Shown here piece after piece: positions 1-7,570 of a stretch of 64,000 nucleotides of DNA (position 1 is its first letter; each line of letters opens with the position of its first letter). A model generated the notes under the pieces. That model ran no database searches, was not told where the DNA came from, and saw nothing but the letters and a program-made list of their open reading frames with translations. Both the position numbers and the translations under genes were made by a program. Origin of the DNA: Ktedonobacterales bacterium (lineage in GTDB: Bacteria > Chloroflexota > Ktedonobacteria > Ktedonobacterales > Ktedonobacteraceae); the NCBI GenBank assembly GCA_027451525.1, contig DAIDJF010000004.1, positions 53,934 through 117,933 on the forward strand. The letters are read 5' to 3'.

Positions 1-538
1 GAATATTCGGATAGTTTGCACCTGTATAGCCAACAGAAGGCATCGACTGCATATACGCTTTCCAGGTCAGGCCATGCGCCTCAAGCTGATCGACGATAGT
101 CTGACCAGAGAACATATGTGGGGTATTCGTGGCACTGGCAATTTCCTGAGCGGTGAGCAGTTCCTGAGTAGTATAGCCAGAAGTAGGACCGAATTCCTGG
201 GGCGCGCAGGTGACAGTAGCACCGGCAGGGCAGTCATCCCAGATACCCTGGAACGAGCCAGAAATAGCAGCCAGATAGTTAGGTGAACTGGGATGCGTCA
301 CGCCATAGTAATTCAAGGCAATATTGTACTTGCTGGCGAGCATATTGATATAAGGTGCATCAGCAGTATTGCCAAAAATTTCGTTTGTGGCATGATTTTC
401 CATCATGATGTAGAAAATATGCTCTGGTGTCTTGCTCTCCTCATGATAGGATGCGGCCTGAACAGGCGCGGATGTGCTGATGAGAAGAGTAGAAAGGAGC
501 AGTGCGAACGCCGTTAAAAAGCCTAATAAACGTCGCAT
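1..538 (-). CDS. Secreted phosphoesterase / acid phosphatase family protein (C-terminus outside window)
   Basis: The reverse strand is open from an ATG at 538 to the window edge, about 179 codons. The first 28 residues form a signal peptide: MRRLL, a hydrophobic core, then an AQA/AAS-like cleavage region near PVQAAS. The mature part has HIFYIMMENHATNEIFGN, then APYINML and THPSSPNYLAAISG. This is the N-terminal signature of the phosphoesterase family (PF04185: acid phosphatases and non-haemolytic phospholipase C), in which the MENxS/T segment binds catalytic metal. The protein is therefore probably exported and hydrolyses phosphomonoesters or phospholipids. An SD (GGAGGT) lies just upstream of the ATG (complement of 543-548). 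The 3' end is cut by the window, so full length and substrate cannot be judged. It is divergent from pncB, with 367 bases between them. Confidence 0.85.
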   Translation of the reverse strand, partial: MRRLLGFLTAFALLLSTLLISTSAPVQAASYHEESKTPEHIFYIMMENHATNEIFGNTADAPYINMLASKYNIALNYYGVTHPSSPNYLAAISGSFQGIWDDCPAGATVTCAPQEFGPTSGYTTQELLTAQEIASATNTPHMFSGQTIVDQLEAHGLTWKAYMQSMPSVGYTGANYPNI

Positions 539-584
539 ACAGACCTCCGTGAATGGGTAAGTAGATAATATTTCAGGACAACAC

Positions 585-827
585 AATAGGAAGCACATAA
601 AAACTTCCCATAGGGAAGATAGCATAATAAAGTTAGCAATATATTAAGGAAAGGTTAAAATATGCAGCACTCTTGTAGGGCTTGCAGAAGGATGGATCGT
701 ATCACTTCTCAAGCTCTTATAAATTACTGCGCTTTCTGGTTATATTGGCGTGAAATGGCTTACGAGTGGACTTCATAAACGCGCTTCTCAGCAGATTTGG
801 CAAATTTTACATAGGGAAGCACATAGG
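585..827. repeat. CATAGGGAAG boxes in the divergent phosphoesterase/pncB intergenic region
   Basis: The 367-base gap holds a perfect 15-bp palindrome CTTCCCATAGGGAAG at 605-619. Its right half CATAGGGAAG (610-619) recurs exactly at 810-819. A longer related unit, ATAGG(G)AAGCACATA, is present at 586-599 and 811-825. One set lies next to the phosphoesterase start and the other about 25 bases before the pncB -10 element. Such placement suits a shared operator, but no known regulator motif was recognised. Nothing else is seen in the gap apart from the pncB promoter. Confidence 0.5.
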
Positions 828-849
828 ACTAACAATTGCGTGTGAGATA

Positions 850-858
850 TGGTAGAAT
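850..858 (+). promoter_or_regulatory. Extended -10 promoter of pncB
   Basis: TG-G-TAGAAT at 850-858 is an extended -10 element about 48 bases before the pncB start. There is no good -35 at 17 bases; this is usual for extended -10 promoters. A CATAGGGAAG box lies just upstream (810-827). Confidence 0.45.
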
Positions 859-905
859 GTACACTAACTCAGCGATAGTCTATTGTTAGGAAAGAGGGAG
901 TTGGC

Positions 906-2297
906 ATGCATCGTCGCGCCCCCAATTTTCACCCAGGGTTAATGACCGATATGTATCATCCTGACGCCGCCTATATTTCATGGCGCACCGGACGCAATGG
1001 CCTGACCACATTCGATCTCTATACTCGTACTGCTCCGTTCGGCGGAGCCTACCTGCTCGTCGCCGGATTGGAAGCGGCCCTTGAGTTCGCGCAAGCCTTT
1101 CGCTATACTGAACAGGAACTACGCTTCCTTGCTCATATTCGCGATTATGACGCGGCCTTTCTCGACGAACTGGCAAATTTGCGCTTCACAGGCGAAATAC
1201 TCGCCCTGCCCGAAGGCACGATTGCCTTTCCAAACGAACCACTTATGCGCGTCACCGCTCCATTTCGCGAGGCCATGCTGCTAGAAGCGGGCTTGCTCCA
1301 GGCTATCGGCCTCTCCACGCTGATCGCGACCAAAGCCTCGCGCATTGTCCATGCCGCAGAGCAGGGTCATGTGCGCCGCGTGGCCGAGTTTGCCTTTCGC
1401 CGCGCCCAGGAGCCATTGACCGTCGCGCGCGCCTCGTATATCGGCGGATGTGCCAGCACGTCGCTGCTCAACGCCGCTTACGAGTTTCGGTTGCCCGCGA
1501 CTGGAACCGTGCCCCATTCGCTAATCGAACTCTATCCAAGCGAGGAAGAGGCATTTGAGGCCATCGCGCAATCCTACAACCGCTACACTCTGCTGCTCGA
1601 TACGTATGATTCACGTCAGGCTATTCATACCGCCATTGCAACCGCTCTGCGCGCCCAGGAAACGCTTGGACACACGCTTGCTGCCGTGCGCCTGGATAGT
1701 GGCGATCTGGTGGCAGACAGTATTTACATTCGCGAGCAACTTGACATAGCAGGGCTGACCGATGTGCGTATCCTGCTCAGCGGCGATCTGGACGAGTGGA
1801 AAATCCAGGAGTTGCTAGAGGCAGGTGCGGCCGTTGATGCCTTTGGCGTAGGCACGACGCTCGGCAGCGGAGCGGGTTCGGTCGAACGGGGCGTCTCTGG
1901 TGGCGCGCTCGGCACGGTCTACAAAGAGGTCTGGTATGTCGACGAATCGGGCAACGAGTCGCCCAAGCTCAAGATTGCTGGTCCCAAGACCACGTGGCCG
2001 GGCAAGAAAGAGATTTACCGTCATCCACAGTGGCAAGAGGATATTGTACAACTGGCGCACGAGCCGCGCCCAGATAACTATCAGCGGCTACTGCGGCCCG
2101 TGATGCGCAACGGCGAGATCATCTCCGGTAGTCTGCCGCCACTGTCAGAAATTCGCGAACTTGCGCAACATAACCTGCGCTTGCTGCCCACGCAATATCG
2201 CGCCCTGAACGTGGAACAGCCCTATCCCGTGCGTTTCAGCGATGGTCTGCAATCACTGCGCAAACAGGCTGCTCATCTGGTAGGCAAAACTATCTAA
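906..2297 (+). CDS. pncB: Nicotinate phosphoribosyltransferase
   Basis: The 463-aa protein has the nicotinate phosphoribosyltransferase layout. The N-terminus is GLMTDMYHPDAAYISW (normally TDxYxxxMA). Further on come a substrate-binding VRLDSGDL segment and the phosphate-binding GVGTTLGSG. The enzyme joins nicotinate to PRPP to make nicotinate mononucleotide, with ATP stimulation, in the Preiss-Handler salvage route to NAD; it is cytosolic. The length fits the family. The ATG at 906 has a purine-rich SD (AGAGGGAG) about 7 bases upstream. No other NAD gene lies next to it. The cobalamin/NAD context is not informative, but the family assignment is firm. Confidence 0.93.
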   Translation: MHRRAPNFHPGLMTDMYHPDAAYISWRTGRNGLTTFDLYTRTAPFGGAYLLVAGLEAALEFAQAFRYTEQELRFLAHIRDYDAAFLDELANLRFTGEILALPEGTIAFPNEPLMRVTAPFREAMLLEAGLLQAIGLSTLIATKASRIVHAAEQGHVRRVAEFAFRRAQEPLTVARASYIGGCASTSLLNAAYEFRLPATGTVPHSLIELYPSEEEAFEAIAQSYNRYTLLLDTYDSRQAIHTAIATALRAQETLGHTLAAVRLDSGDLVADSIYIREQLDIAGLTDVRILLSGDLDEWKIQELLEAGAAVDAFGVGTTLGSGAGSVERGVSGGALGTVYKEVWYVDESGNESPKLKIAGPKTTWPGKKEIYRHPQWQEDIVQLAHEPRPDNYQRLLRPVMRNGEIISGSLPPLSEIRELAQHNLRLLPTQYRALNVEQPYPVRFSDGLQSLRKQAAHLVGKTI

Positions 2298-2387
2298 CGC
2301 ACTTGCATCTCTGCAAGTAAGAATGTAACAAAAAAATTGCGTGATGAGATTGATACAGGTGCCTATACCGCACAGTAGCAAACGGTG

Positions 2388-2396
2388 TGTTATACT
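2388..2396 (+). promoter_or_regulatory. Extended -10 promoter of the SCP2-domain gene
   Basis: TG-T-TATACT at 2388-2396 lies 55 bases before the ATG at 2451. No convincing -35 is present at the expected distance. Confidence 0.5.
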
Positions 2397-2450
2397 GTGA
2401 TAGTGCTGGCAGGAGCCTTTCCTGCCGTATCAATAAAAGGAGAATTCACC

Positions 2451-2774
2451 ATGACCGTCGCAGAAACCTTCGAGACAATGAAGACGCTATTTAATCCGAC
2501 TGCCGCCGCAGGCATGAATAAAACTATTCAGTGGAACATCAGCGGCGACGAGGCGGGCAAGTGGGCCTTCAAAATCGCTGACCAGACCTGTGAACTCATC
2601 GAGGGCGGCGTCGAAAAAGCCGATCTCACCATGTCTATGTCCGATAAGGACTGGGTTGCCATTGCCGAAGGCACGCTCGATCCCATGAACGCTTTCATGA
2701 TGGGCAAAGTCAAGACGCAAGGTGATGTCATGCTTGCCATGCGCATCCAGCAGATTTTCCCCACAAAACGCTAA
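2451..2774 (+). CDS. SCP2 sterol-binding domain protein
   Basis: The 107-aa protein begins MTVAETFETM at 2451, chosen because AAAGGAG stands 8 bases upstream; the upstream in-frame extension has no SD. The sequence WNISGDEAGKWAFKIADQTCELIEGG, then ADLTMSMSDKDWVAIAEGTLDPMNAFMMGKVKTQGD, is typical of single-domain SCP2 proteins (PF02036). These form a hydrophobic tunnel that binds lipids or acyl chains. The cargo and the pathway are unknown here. It is monocistronic, with its own extended -10 promoter and a strong hairpin terminator after the stop. Confidence 0.88.
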   Translation: MTVAETFETMKTLFNPTAAAGMNKTIQWNISGDEAGKWAFKIADQTCELIEGGVEKADLTMSMSDKDWVAIAEGTLDPMNAFMMGKVKTQGDVMLAMRIQQIFPTKR

Positions 2775-2796
2775 TTCCGCTCGCGCTACTCATACA

Positions 2797-2843
2797 CATC
2801 ATGCGTGTAACAAGCAATGTTACACGCATGATGCTTTGCTTTT
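2797..2843 (+). terminator. Rho-independent terminator after the SCP2 gene
   Basis: A perfect 16-bp stem (2797-2812 with 2818-2833) encloses a 5-base loop AGCAA and is followed by a T-rich stretch CTTTGCTTTT. Confidence 0.8.
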
Positions 2844-2899
2844 CGACAACTTGACAATCAGACGAGCAGACCAGAACGGTGGATTTTCACGCGGAGATG

Positions 2900-2908
2900 T
2901 GCTATACT
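2900..2908 (+). promoter_or_regulatory. Extended -10 promoter of the HTH gene
   Basis: TG-C-TATACT at 2900-2908, about 95 bases before the start at 3003. A weak -35-like TGGATT lies 17 bases upstream. Confidence 0.45.
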
Positions 2909-3002
2909 TTCCGCAAGACGGTCTTTCTTTGTCAATCAGACCGCTGCACACAGGCATGACACGCATAGTAGACGGCACACAGTCCGTAGAAAGGCGTTGA
3001 CA

Positions 3003-3401
3003 ATGGCAATCAGACGTGAAGAGCTACATCCACATCTGCAACACCTTGATGGCATGTTAACGACGCACGAAGCCGCGAAACAACTCGATCTCAGCTACTG
3101 GCACTTTATGCACCTCGTAGAAGCAGGACGCATCCCCGGCATACGCATCGTTGATCGCTGGCTCTTCGCCCCTGCCGATCTCGCCCACTACCGACGACAG
3201 AAATATGGTCAGCTAGAAGACATGGCGCATATAGCCCTCAGTAATCCGACTATTTCACTCACCGAACGTCAAGCCAGCATCTGCCGCTACCTCCTCGAAA
3301 ATGAACGTCCCTCCTCAATCGCTCGCAAATTGCAACAATCCCGTCAAGCCGTGCACGCACAGATTGCCCTCATCAAAGAGAAAATTGCCCGTCTCACTTA
3401 A
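3003..3401 (+). CDS. Helix-turn-helix DNA-binding protein with excisionase-like N-domain
   Basis: The 132-aa protein starts at ATG 3003 (SD AAAGG at 2990-2994); a TTG six bases upstream is less likely. Residues ~18-65 (MLTTHEAAKQLDLSYWHFMHLVEAGRIPGIRIVDRWLF) match the MerR/excisionase-type winged helix used by small DNA-binding proteins. The C-terminal third (LTERQASICRYLLENERPSSIARKLQQSRQAVHAQI) looks like a second, LuxR/sigma-4-type helix-turn-helix. It is probably a transcription factor of unknown target. Its 3' end overlaps the end of the convergent mtaB by 8 bases, so the two transcripts are antisense at their tails. Confidence 0.7.
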   Translation: MAIRREELHPHLQHLDGMLTTHEAAKQLDLSYWHFMHLVEAGRIPGIRIVDRWLFAPADLAHYRRQKYGQLEDMAHIALSNPTISLTERQASICRYLLENERPSSIARKLQQSRQAVHAQIALIKEKIARLT

Positions 3402-4836
3402 TATTCCACTCGACCTCGCCATACAAACCGTCATCGATGAGGTGCGTTAGATGGGCGCGCACGATCTCATGCTGCCAACTTGACGCGCGCTCTGGCAGGG
3501 CGTGTAGTTCGACGCGCAGATAATTGTCGGTCAGACCTTCCCAGCGTCCGTTGCGCGGATGCTCGACCAGCACGTCTACGCTCTGGCCCAGGAACTGCTC
3601 TCTAAATTGGCGGCCATGCTGCTCATTGAGCGCGAGGAGCCGCTCGCTGCGTTCCTTCTTAAGGCTATCCTGAATCTGCCCACGCATACGCGCCGCAGCG
3701 GTTCCCTGGCGCGGCGAGAAGCGAAAGACGTGCGCTTTGGCAAACTCTAATTCACGGGCCAGTTGATAGGTCTGCTCAAAATCTTCGTCGCTCTCGCCCG
3801 GAAAGCCGACGATGATGTCCGTGCTGATCGCGATAGCGGGAACGAGTCGTTTAGCCTCATGGATAATCTGGGCATACCGCGCGCTGTTATAGCGACGCGC
3901 CATTCGGCGCAAGATTGCATCCGAGCCGCTTTGTAGGGGCAGATGCAAATGGCGACACATGCGCGGATTTTGCCAATGTTCCAGCCATTCGAGGCGAAAA
4001 TCTTCGGGTTCTAGCGAGGAAACACGGATGCGTGGCATCTCCGTCTCGCTGAGTAAGGTCGCAATCAGATCACCCAGATCGCGCTGCGCATCCTCGTCTG
4101 GATGGTAGTCGCCCAGGTGAATGCCCGTTAACACAATCTCTTTGAAACCAGCCCGTGTCTTGCGGCGCACCTGCTCGACAATTGCCTCAATGCTGCGACT
4201 GCGCGATTTGCCACGCACCGATGGCACAATACAATAGGTGCAACGATTATCGCAGCCATCCTGCACCTTCATCTGCACACGCGTACGCGAGGTAAGCCGT
4301 GTAGGATTATCGGCCTCTGGCTCCTCATCATGCAAAGCCAGCAGGGTATCGCTACCAATATGTTGCGTATCAAACGGCACAACAGGCAAAAGCGGACGTG
4401 ACAAATTGGACGGCGAACGCGATCCATCTACATCGGTCCCTACAGGTGTGTCGTTTGAGGGAAGAGGTGTGTGGGAACGGATGGCATCGACGAGAGCATC
4501 TTTGGCGGGATTGCCGACCACGAGATCGACGCCAGGCAGAGCGGCAACTGCGATTGGGTTGATCTCGGCATAGCAACCCGTGACGACGAGCAAGGCGTCG
4601 GGATGACGGCGATGGGCCTGCGCGATCAACTGGCGCGAACTGCGGTCGCCCAGGTTGGTAACAGTGCAGGTATTGACGATGTAAATATCAGCGTCTTCAG
4701 TAAAATCGCGCTGCACAAAGCCTGCCGCACTCATCTGCTCGCCAATCGCCTCACTATCGGCCTGATTGACCTTGCAGCCGAGCGTTGCTAGCGCGAAGGT
4801 AGCCTGTTTAGATGTCTGTCTCTCTGCCATAAGCAT
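3394..4836 (-). CDS. mtaB: tRNA t6A37 methylthiotransferase (MiaB-like radical SAM)
   Basis: A protein of about 480 aa with the three domains of methylthiotransferases. The N-terminal UPF0004 domain has its three cluster cysteines in LGCKVN, NTCTVT and VTGCYAE. The radical-SAM core has the CxxxCxxC in GCDNRCTYCIVPSVRG, and a C-terminal TRAM region follows. LGCKVNQADSE is typical of the MtaB subgroup, which adds a methylthio group to t6A at position 37 of tRNA. The start ATG 4836 (or ATG 4830, MAERQT) follows the stop of the upstream gene by one base, so translation is coupled. An in-frame extension to 5016 would run back through the upstream gene and is rejected. An acidic-polar linker near residues 140-190 is longer than usual. 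It is the last gene of the mutS operon. Confidence 0.88.
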   Translation of the reverse strand: MLMAERQTSKQATFALATLGCKVNQADSEAIGEQMSAAGFVQRDFTEDADIYIVNTCTVTNLGDRSSRQLIAQAHRRHPDALLVVTGCYAEINPIAVAALPGVDLVVGNPAKDALVDAIRSHTPLPSNDTPVGTDVDGSRSPSNLSRPLLPVVPFDTQHIGSDTLLALHDEEPEADNPTRLTSRTRVQMKVQDGCDNRCTYCIVPSVRGKSRSRSIEAIVEQVRRKTRAGFKEIVLTGIHLGDYHPDEDAQRDLGDLIATLLSETEMPRIRVSSLEPEDFRLEWLEHWQNPRMCRHLHLPLQSGSDAILRRMARRYNSARYAQIIHEAKRLVPAIAISTDIIVGFPGESDEDFEQTYQLARELEFAKAHVFRFSPRQGTAAARMRGQIQDSLKKERSERLLALNEQHGRQFREQFLGQSVDVLVEHPRNGRWEGLTDNYLRVELHALPERASSWQHEIVRAHLTHLIDDGLYGEVEWNIK

Positions 4837-4837
4837 A

Positions 4838-5443
4838 TTATTTATGCTCGCGTTTCCAGGGGAATTGTAGGGCGAATTTATTGTCAATACGCACGGGAAT
4901 GGGCGGCGTGTTGATGGTCTCAAGTAGCGTTTTCTGCATGAGCGGTAGAATGAACCAGATGCTGCCCAGACCAAAGAGCGTGCCAGTGAGCACACGCAGT
5001 TCCCAGGTGCTTTCACGTAGGCCGAACATTTGCGTAAAACCGTCCCAGGCCATCGGTAAACAGAGCAGAACCCATAGCCACCAGGGCACGCCCGGCAGAC
5101 GCTTCTTGCTCAAAACAAAGATCAGACTGCCCAGGAACATCGACGAGTAGATGGAGAGGTTACGTGCGCACAGGCCAAATTGATGCCCTAGCACATAAAA
5201 CGAGTGGGCAGGAATTTGCGCGCAAACATAGTGCAATGCATAGAACAAAGGTTTAGAGATACTATCCAGGCCAAAGTAGGAGAGAAAAGGAATTGACAGA
5301 GCGATAGTGACCAGCGAGCCTAATGCTATTGTAATGATATTAGCCCATTGGTCGATCAGAAAACTCTCGATAGCACGCGCTACATTAGAGCGGTGAGCTG
5401 TTTGACTTGAATCAGCGGTGTAGGGTATCTGTTGCATTGCCAT
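4838..5443 (-). CDS. DUF2085 multi-pass membrane protein
   Basis: The 201-aa protein starts at ATG 5443, preceded by AAGGA at 8 bases; a longer frame overlaps the glutaredoxin gene and has no SD. It has four or so hydrophobic segments: IITIALGSLVTIALSIPFL, MFLGSLIFVLS, WWLWVLLCLPMAWDG and LFGLGSIWFILPLM. The conserved tract PMAWDGFTQMFGLRESTWELR, preceded by HQFGLCARN, is the DUF2085 signature (predicted membrane protein, function unknown). The cysteine and histidine in the first tract could bind metal, which is inference. It lies between the glutaredoxin-like gene (25 bases) and mtaB (1 base). Confidence 0.8.
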   Translation of the reverse strand: MAMQQIPYTADSSQTAHRSNVARAIESFLIDQWANIITIALGSLVTIALSIPFLSYFGLDSISKPLFYALHYVCAQIPAHSFYVLGHQFGLCARNLSIYSSMFLGSLIFVLSKKRLPGVPWWLWVLLCLPMAWDGFTQMFGLRESTWELRVLTGTLFGLGSIWFILPLMQKTLLETINTPPIPVRIDNKFALQFPWKREHK

Positions 5444-5468
5444 TGCGATATTCCTTATAAATGATGTA

Positions 5469-5726
5469 TCAGACGTGAAAAGCGTCTGCCAACTCGTTAT
5501 AGATAATGCGCCCCTCGGCGACGACAGTTCCATTCATAAGAACAACCGGTATACGATAGCGATAAAGAGTAAATAGTTCATCACTGCTACGAATATCAAT
5601 TTCGGTCAGATCATAAGAGGTGAGAGCGGCAATATCGTCGAGCATCTCACGAGCTTCGTCGCACAGATGACAACCAGCCTTTGTATAGAATGTTACCTGT
5701 GGGACAGTGGCATTGGCTTCGCTCAT
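5469..5726 (-). CDS. Glutaredoxin-like thioredoxin-fold protein (DUF836 type)
   Basis: The 85-aa protein starts at ATG 5726, which has AGAGG 8 bases upstream. It has the redox motif AGCHLCDEA (CxxC) at the end of the first strand, then the cis-proline region YRIPVVLMNGTVVAEG. This is the small glutaredoxin-like family (DUF836/PF05768), thought to act in cytosolic thiol-disulfide exchange; the partner is not known. The position between mutL and a DUF2085 membrane protein, all on one strand with short gaps (69 and 25 bases), implies co-transcription. Confidence 0.82.
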   Translation of the reverse strand: MSEANATVPQVTFYTKAGCHLCDEAREMLDDIAALTSYDLTEIDIRSSDELFTLYRYRIPVVLMNGTVVAEGRIIYNELADAFHV

Positions 5727-5795
5727 CAACATTTCCTCTTTTTCTTTTATCATACCATAGTTATCACGCGGCGTGAAGAGTCGCAGAAACGTTGG

Positions 5796-7565
5796 TTACC
5801 AGGCAAACTTTTCAGTAAGAAATGAGCGGCTATAGTGCAATAGCACGGGACTACCATGCGGACATACGGCCGGTGCTGTGACACGGGCCAGCGCACTAAG
5901 TAATGTCTGCTGCTCACTAGAACTTAAATCGCGTCCACGCCGCAGCGCAGAACGACACGCCAGACAGATGAGCAAGTGATCTTCCCAATCACTACTATCT
6001 TCAGAAGCGGTCTCTGCCAGTTCGTGCAAGTGGGCAATTAGTTGTTCCTGCCCCTCGCCTTGTTCATTCAGTGGTACGGAGCGAATTAAAAAACTGCGTC
6101 CGCCAAAGCGTTCACACTCGATGCCCAGACCGCGCAAGATGGGCAGGCGTTGCTCAAGTAGATCGGCCTGATAGCGTTTCATCTCGACAATCACTGGTTC
6201 TAGCAACAAGTGGGCACTCACGCTCGCATCTTCTTGCCGTCCCCCCATGTGCGTGCGCCGCAGATGTTCATAGATAACCCGTTCATGGGCGCGATGCTGA
6301 TCGACCAGATAGAGACTGCCATCGGGTGCTTCCGCCAAAATAACCGCCAGTTGCAACTGCGCCAACGGGCGTAAGTGCGCGATCACCTCTGCAGTACCGG
6401 GTTGCGCCACTTCAGCTTTATAGCCTTCCGCCGATTCAGAGACATGCAAACCATGCCTGCGTGGTCCCGGTAACTTGCGCTGATTTGCCAACACCGGACC
6501 GGGGAATTGCACTGCTTGCGGAGAGACAGGACTACGCTCCAAGACCTCGCGTACAGCCTGCGTCAGGGCCGCCTTCACCTCAGCCTCATGCTCCAAACGA
6601 ACCTCTATTTTAGCGGGATGCACGTTGACATCAACTTCATCGGGCGGCACGTTGAGCAGTAACGCCAAAAGCGGGTGTTTGCCCTTTGGCAACAGCGTCC
6701 GATAGCCCGCCTCTAATGCATCCTGCAAGGCACGCGACTGTATCCAGCGTCCATTGATGAAGAGCATCACATACTGGCGGCTATTCTGCGCGAGCACACG
6801 ATTACCCACATAGCCATGAATACGATAACGCGCCTCGTCCGCAAGTTCAACCACATCGAGCAGATCGTGCAGGGGAAGATGATAAAGTTCTGAGAACGTG
6901 TTTGCCAGATCACCCGTTCCACTGGTCAGCAGAGCGGTATGCTCATCTATAATCAGGTGAAAACGGATAGAGGGATAGCACACTGCATAGCGTTGCAGTA
7001 GCTGCACTACATGCCCATTTTCAGTTCGTGCGCCGCGCATGAACTTGAGACGCGCTGGCACATTATAAAACAGATCGCACACTGTCACTGTCGTGCCATG
7101 GGGACGTGCCTTACGCCCACGCTGCACAATCTCACTACCACGCCACATGTACCAGACACCTGCCTGTTCCTCATCAGCGGTTTCAGTTTCAATCGCTCGA
7201 CTCAGCAGCGTCAGTTCAGAGACAGCGGCAATGCTGGCAAGAGCTTCGCCACGAAAACCGAGTGTGTGTAAATGCTCCAGATCATCAACGTCCGTGATCT
7301 TGCTGGTGCTATGGCGTTGCACTGCCGCTTCCAGTTCGTAATCAGGAATGCCCACGCCGTCATCGCTCACACGAATCAGGCGCAAACCACTGCCACGTAA
7401 TTCCACGCGTATCTCACGTGCTCCCGCATCTAGAGCATTCTCAATCAGCTCTTTGACAACAGAAACGGGACGCTCAATCACTTCACCAGCCGCGATACGC
7501 TCCGCAACTTCTGGCATAAGTGTTTGAATTGGACGGCGTGCCATCGTTTGTACAACTTCACTCAT
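5796..7565 (-). CDS. mutL: DNA mismatch repair protein MutL (endonuclease type)
   Basis: The 589-aa protein starts at ATG 7565 with AAGAAGG 8 bases upstream; a GTG three bases earlier is the alternative. The GHKL ATPase motifs are clear: ENALDAGA, SDDGVGI and GFRGEALASI, plus the MutS-interface region. The C-terminal half has DQHRAHERVIYE, a version of the metal-binding endonuclease motif DQHA(x)2E(x)4E with the first Ala replaced by Arg. It also has ACRSALRRG and CPHGSP, which accompany nicking activity. It should therefore nick the daughter strand itself, as expected where MutH is absent. It follows mutS by 5 bases. Confidence 0.95.
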   Translation of the reverse strand: MSEVVQTMARRPIQTLMPEVAERIAAGEVIERPVSVVKELIENALDAGAREIRVELRGSGLRLIRVSDDGVGIPDYELEAAVQRHSTSKITDVDDLEHLHTLGFRGEALASIAAVSELTLLSRAIETETADEEQAGVWYMWRGSEIVQRGRKARPHGTTVTVCDLFYNVPARLKFMRGARTENGHVVQLLQRYAVCYPSIRFHLIIDEHTALLTSGTGDLANTFSELYHLPLHDLLDVVELADEARYRIHGYVGNRVLAQNSRQYVMLFINGRWIQSRALQDALEAGYRTLLPKGKHPLLALLLNVPPDEVDVNVHPAKIEVRLEHEAEVKAALTQAVREVLERSPVSPQAVQFPGPVLANQRKLPGPRRHGLHVSESAEGYKAEVAQPGTAEVIAHLRPLAQLQLAVILAEAPDGSLYLVDQHRAHERVIYEHLRRTHMGGRQEDASVSAHLLLEPVIVEMKRYQADLLEQRLPILRGLGIECERFGGRSFLIRSVPLNEQGEGQEQLIAHLHELAETASEDSSDWEDHLLICLACRSALRRGRDLSSSEQQTLLSALARVTAPAVCPHGSPVLLHYSRSFLTEKFAW

Positions 7566-7570
7566 CACGA

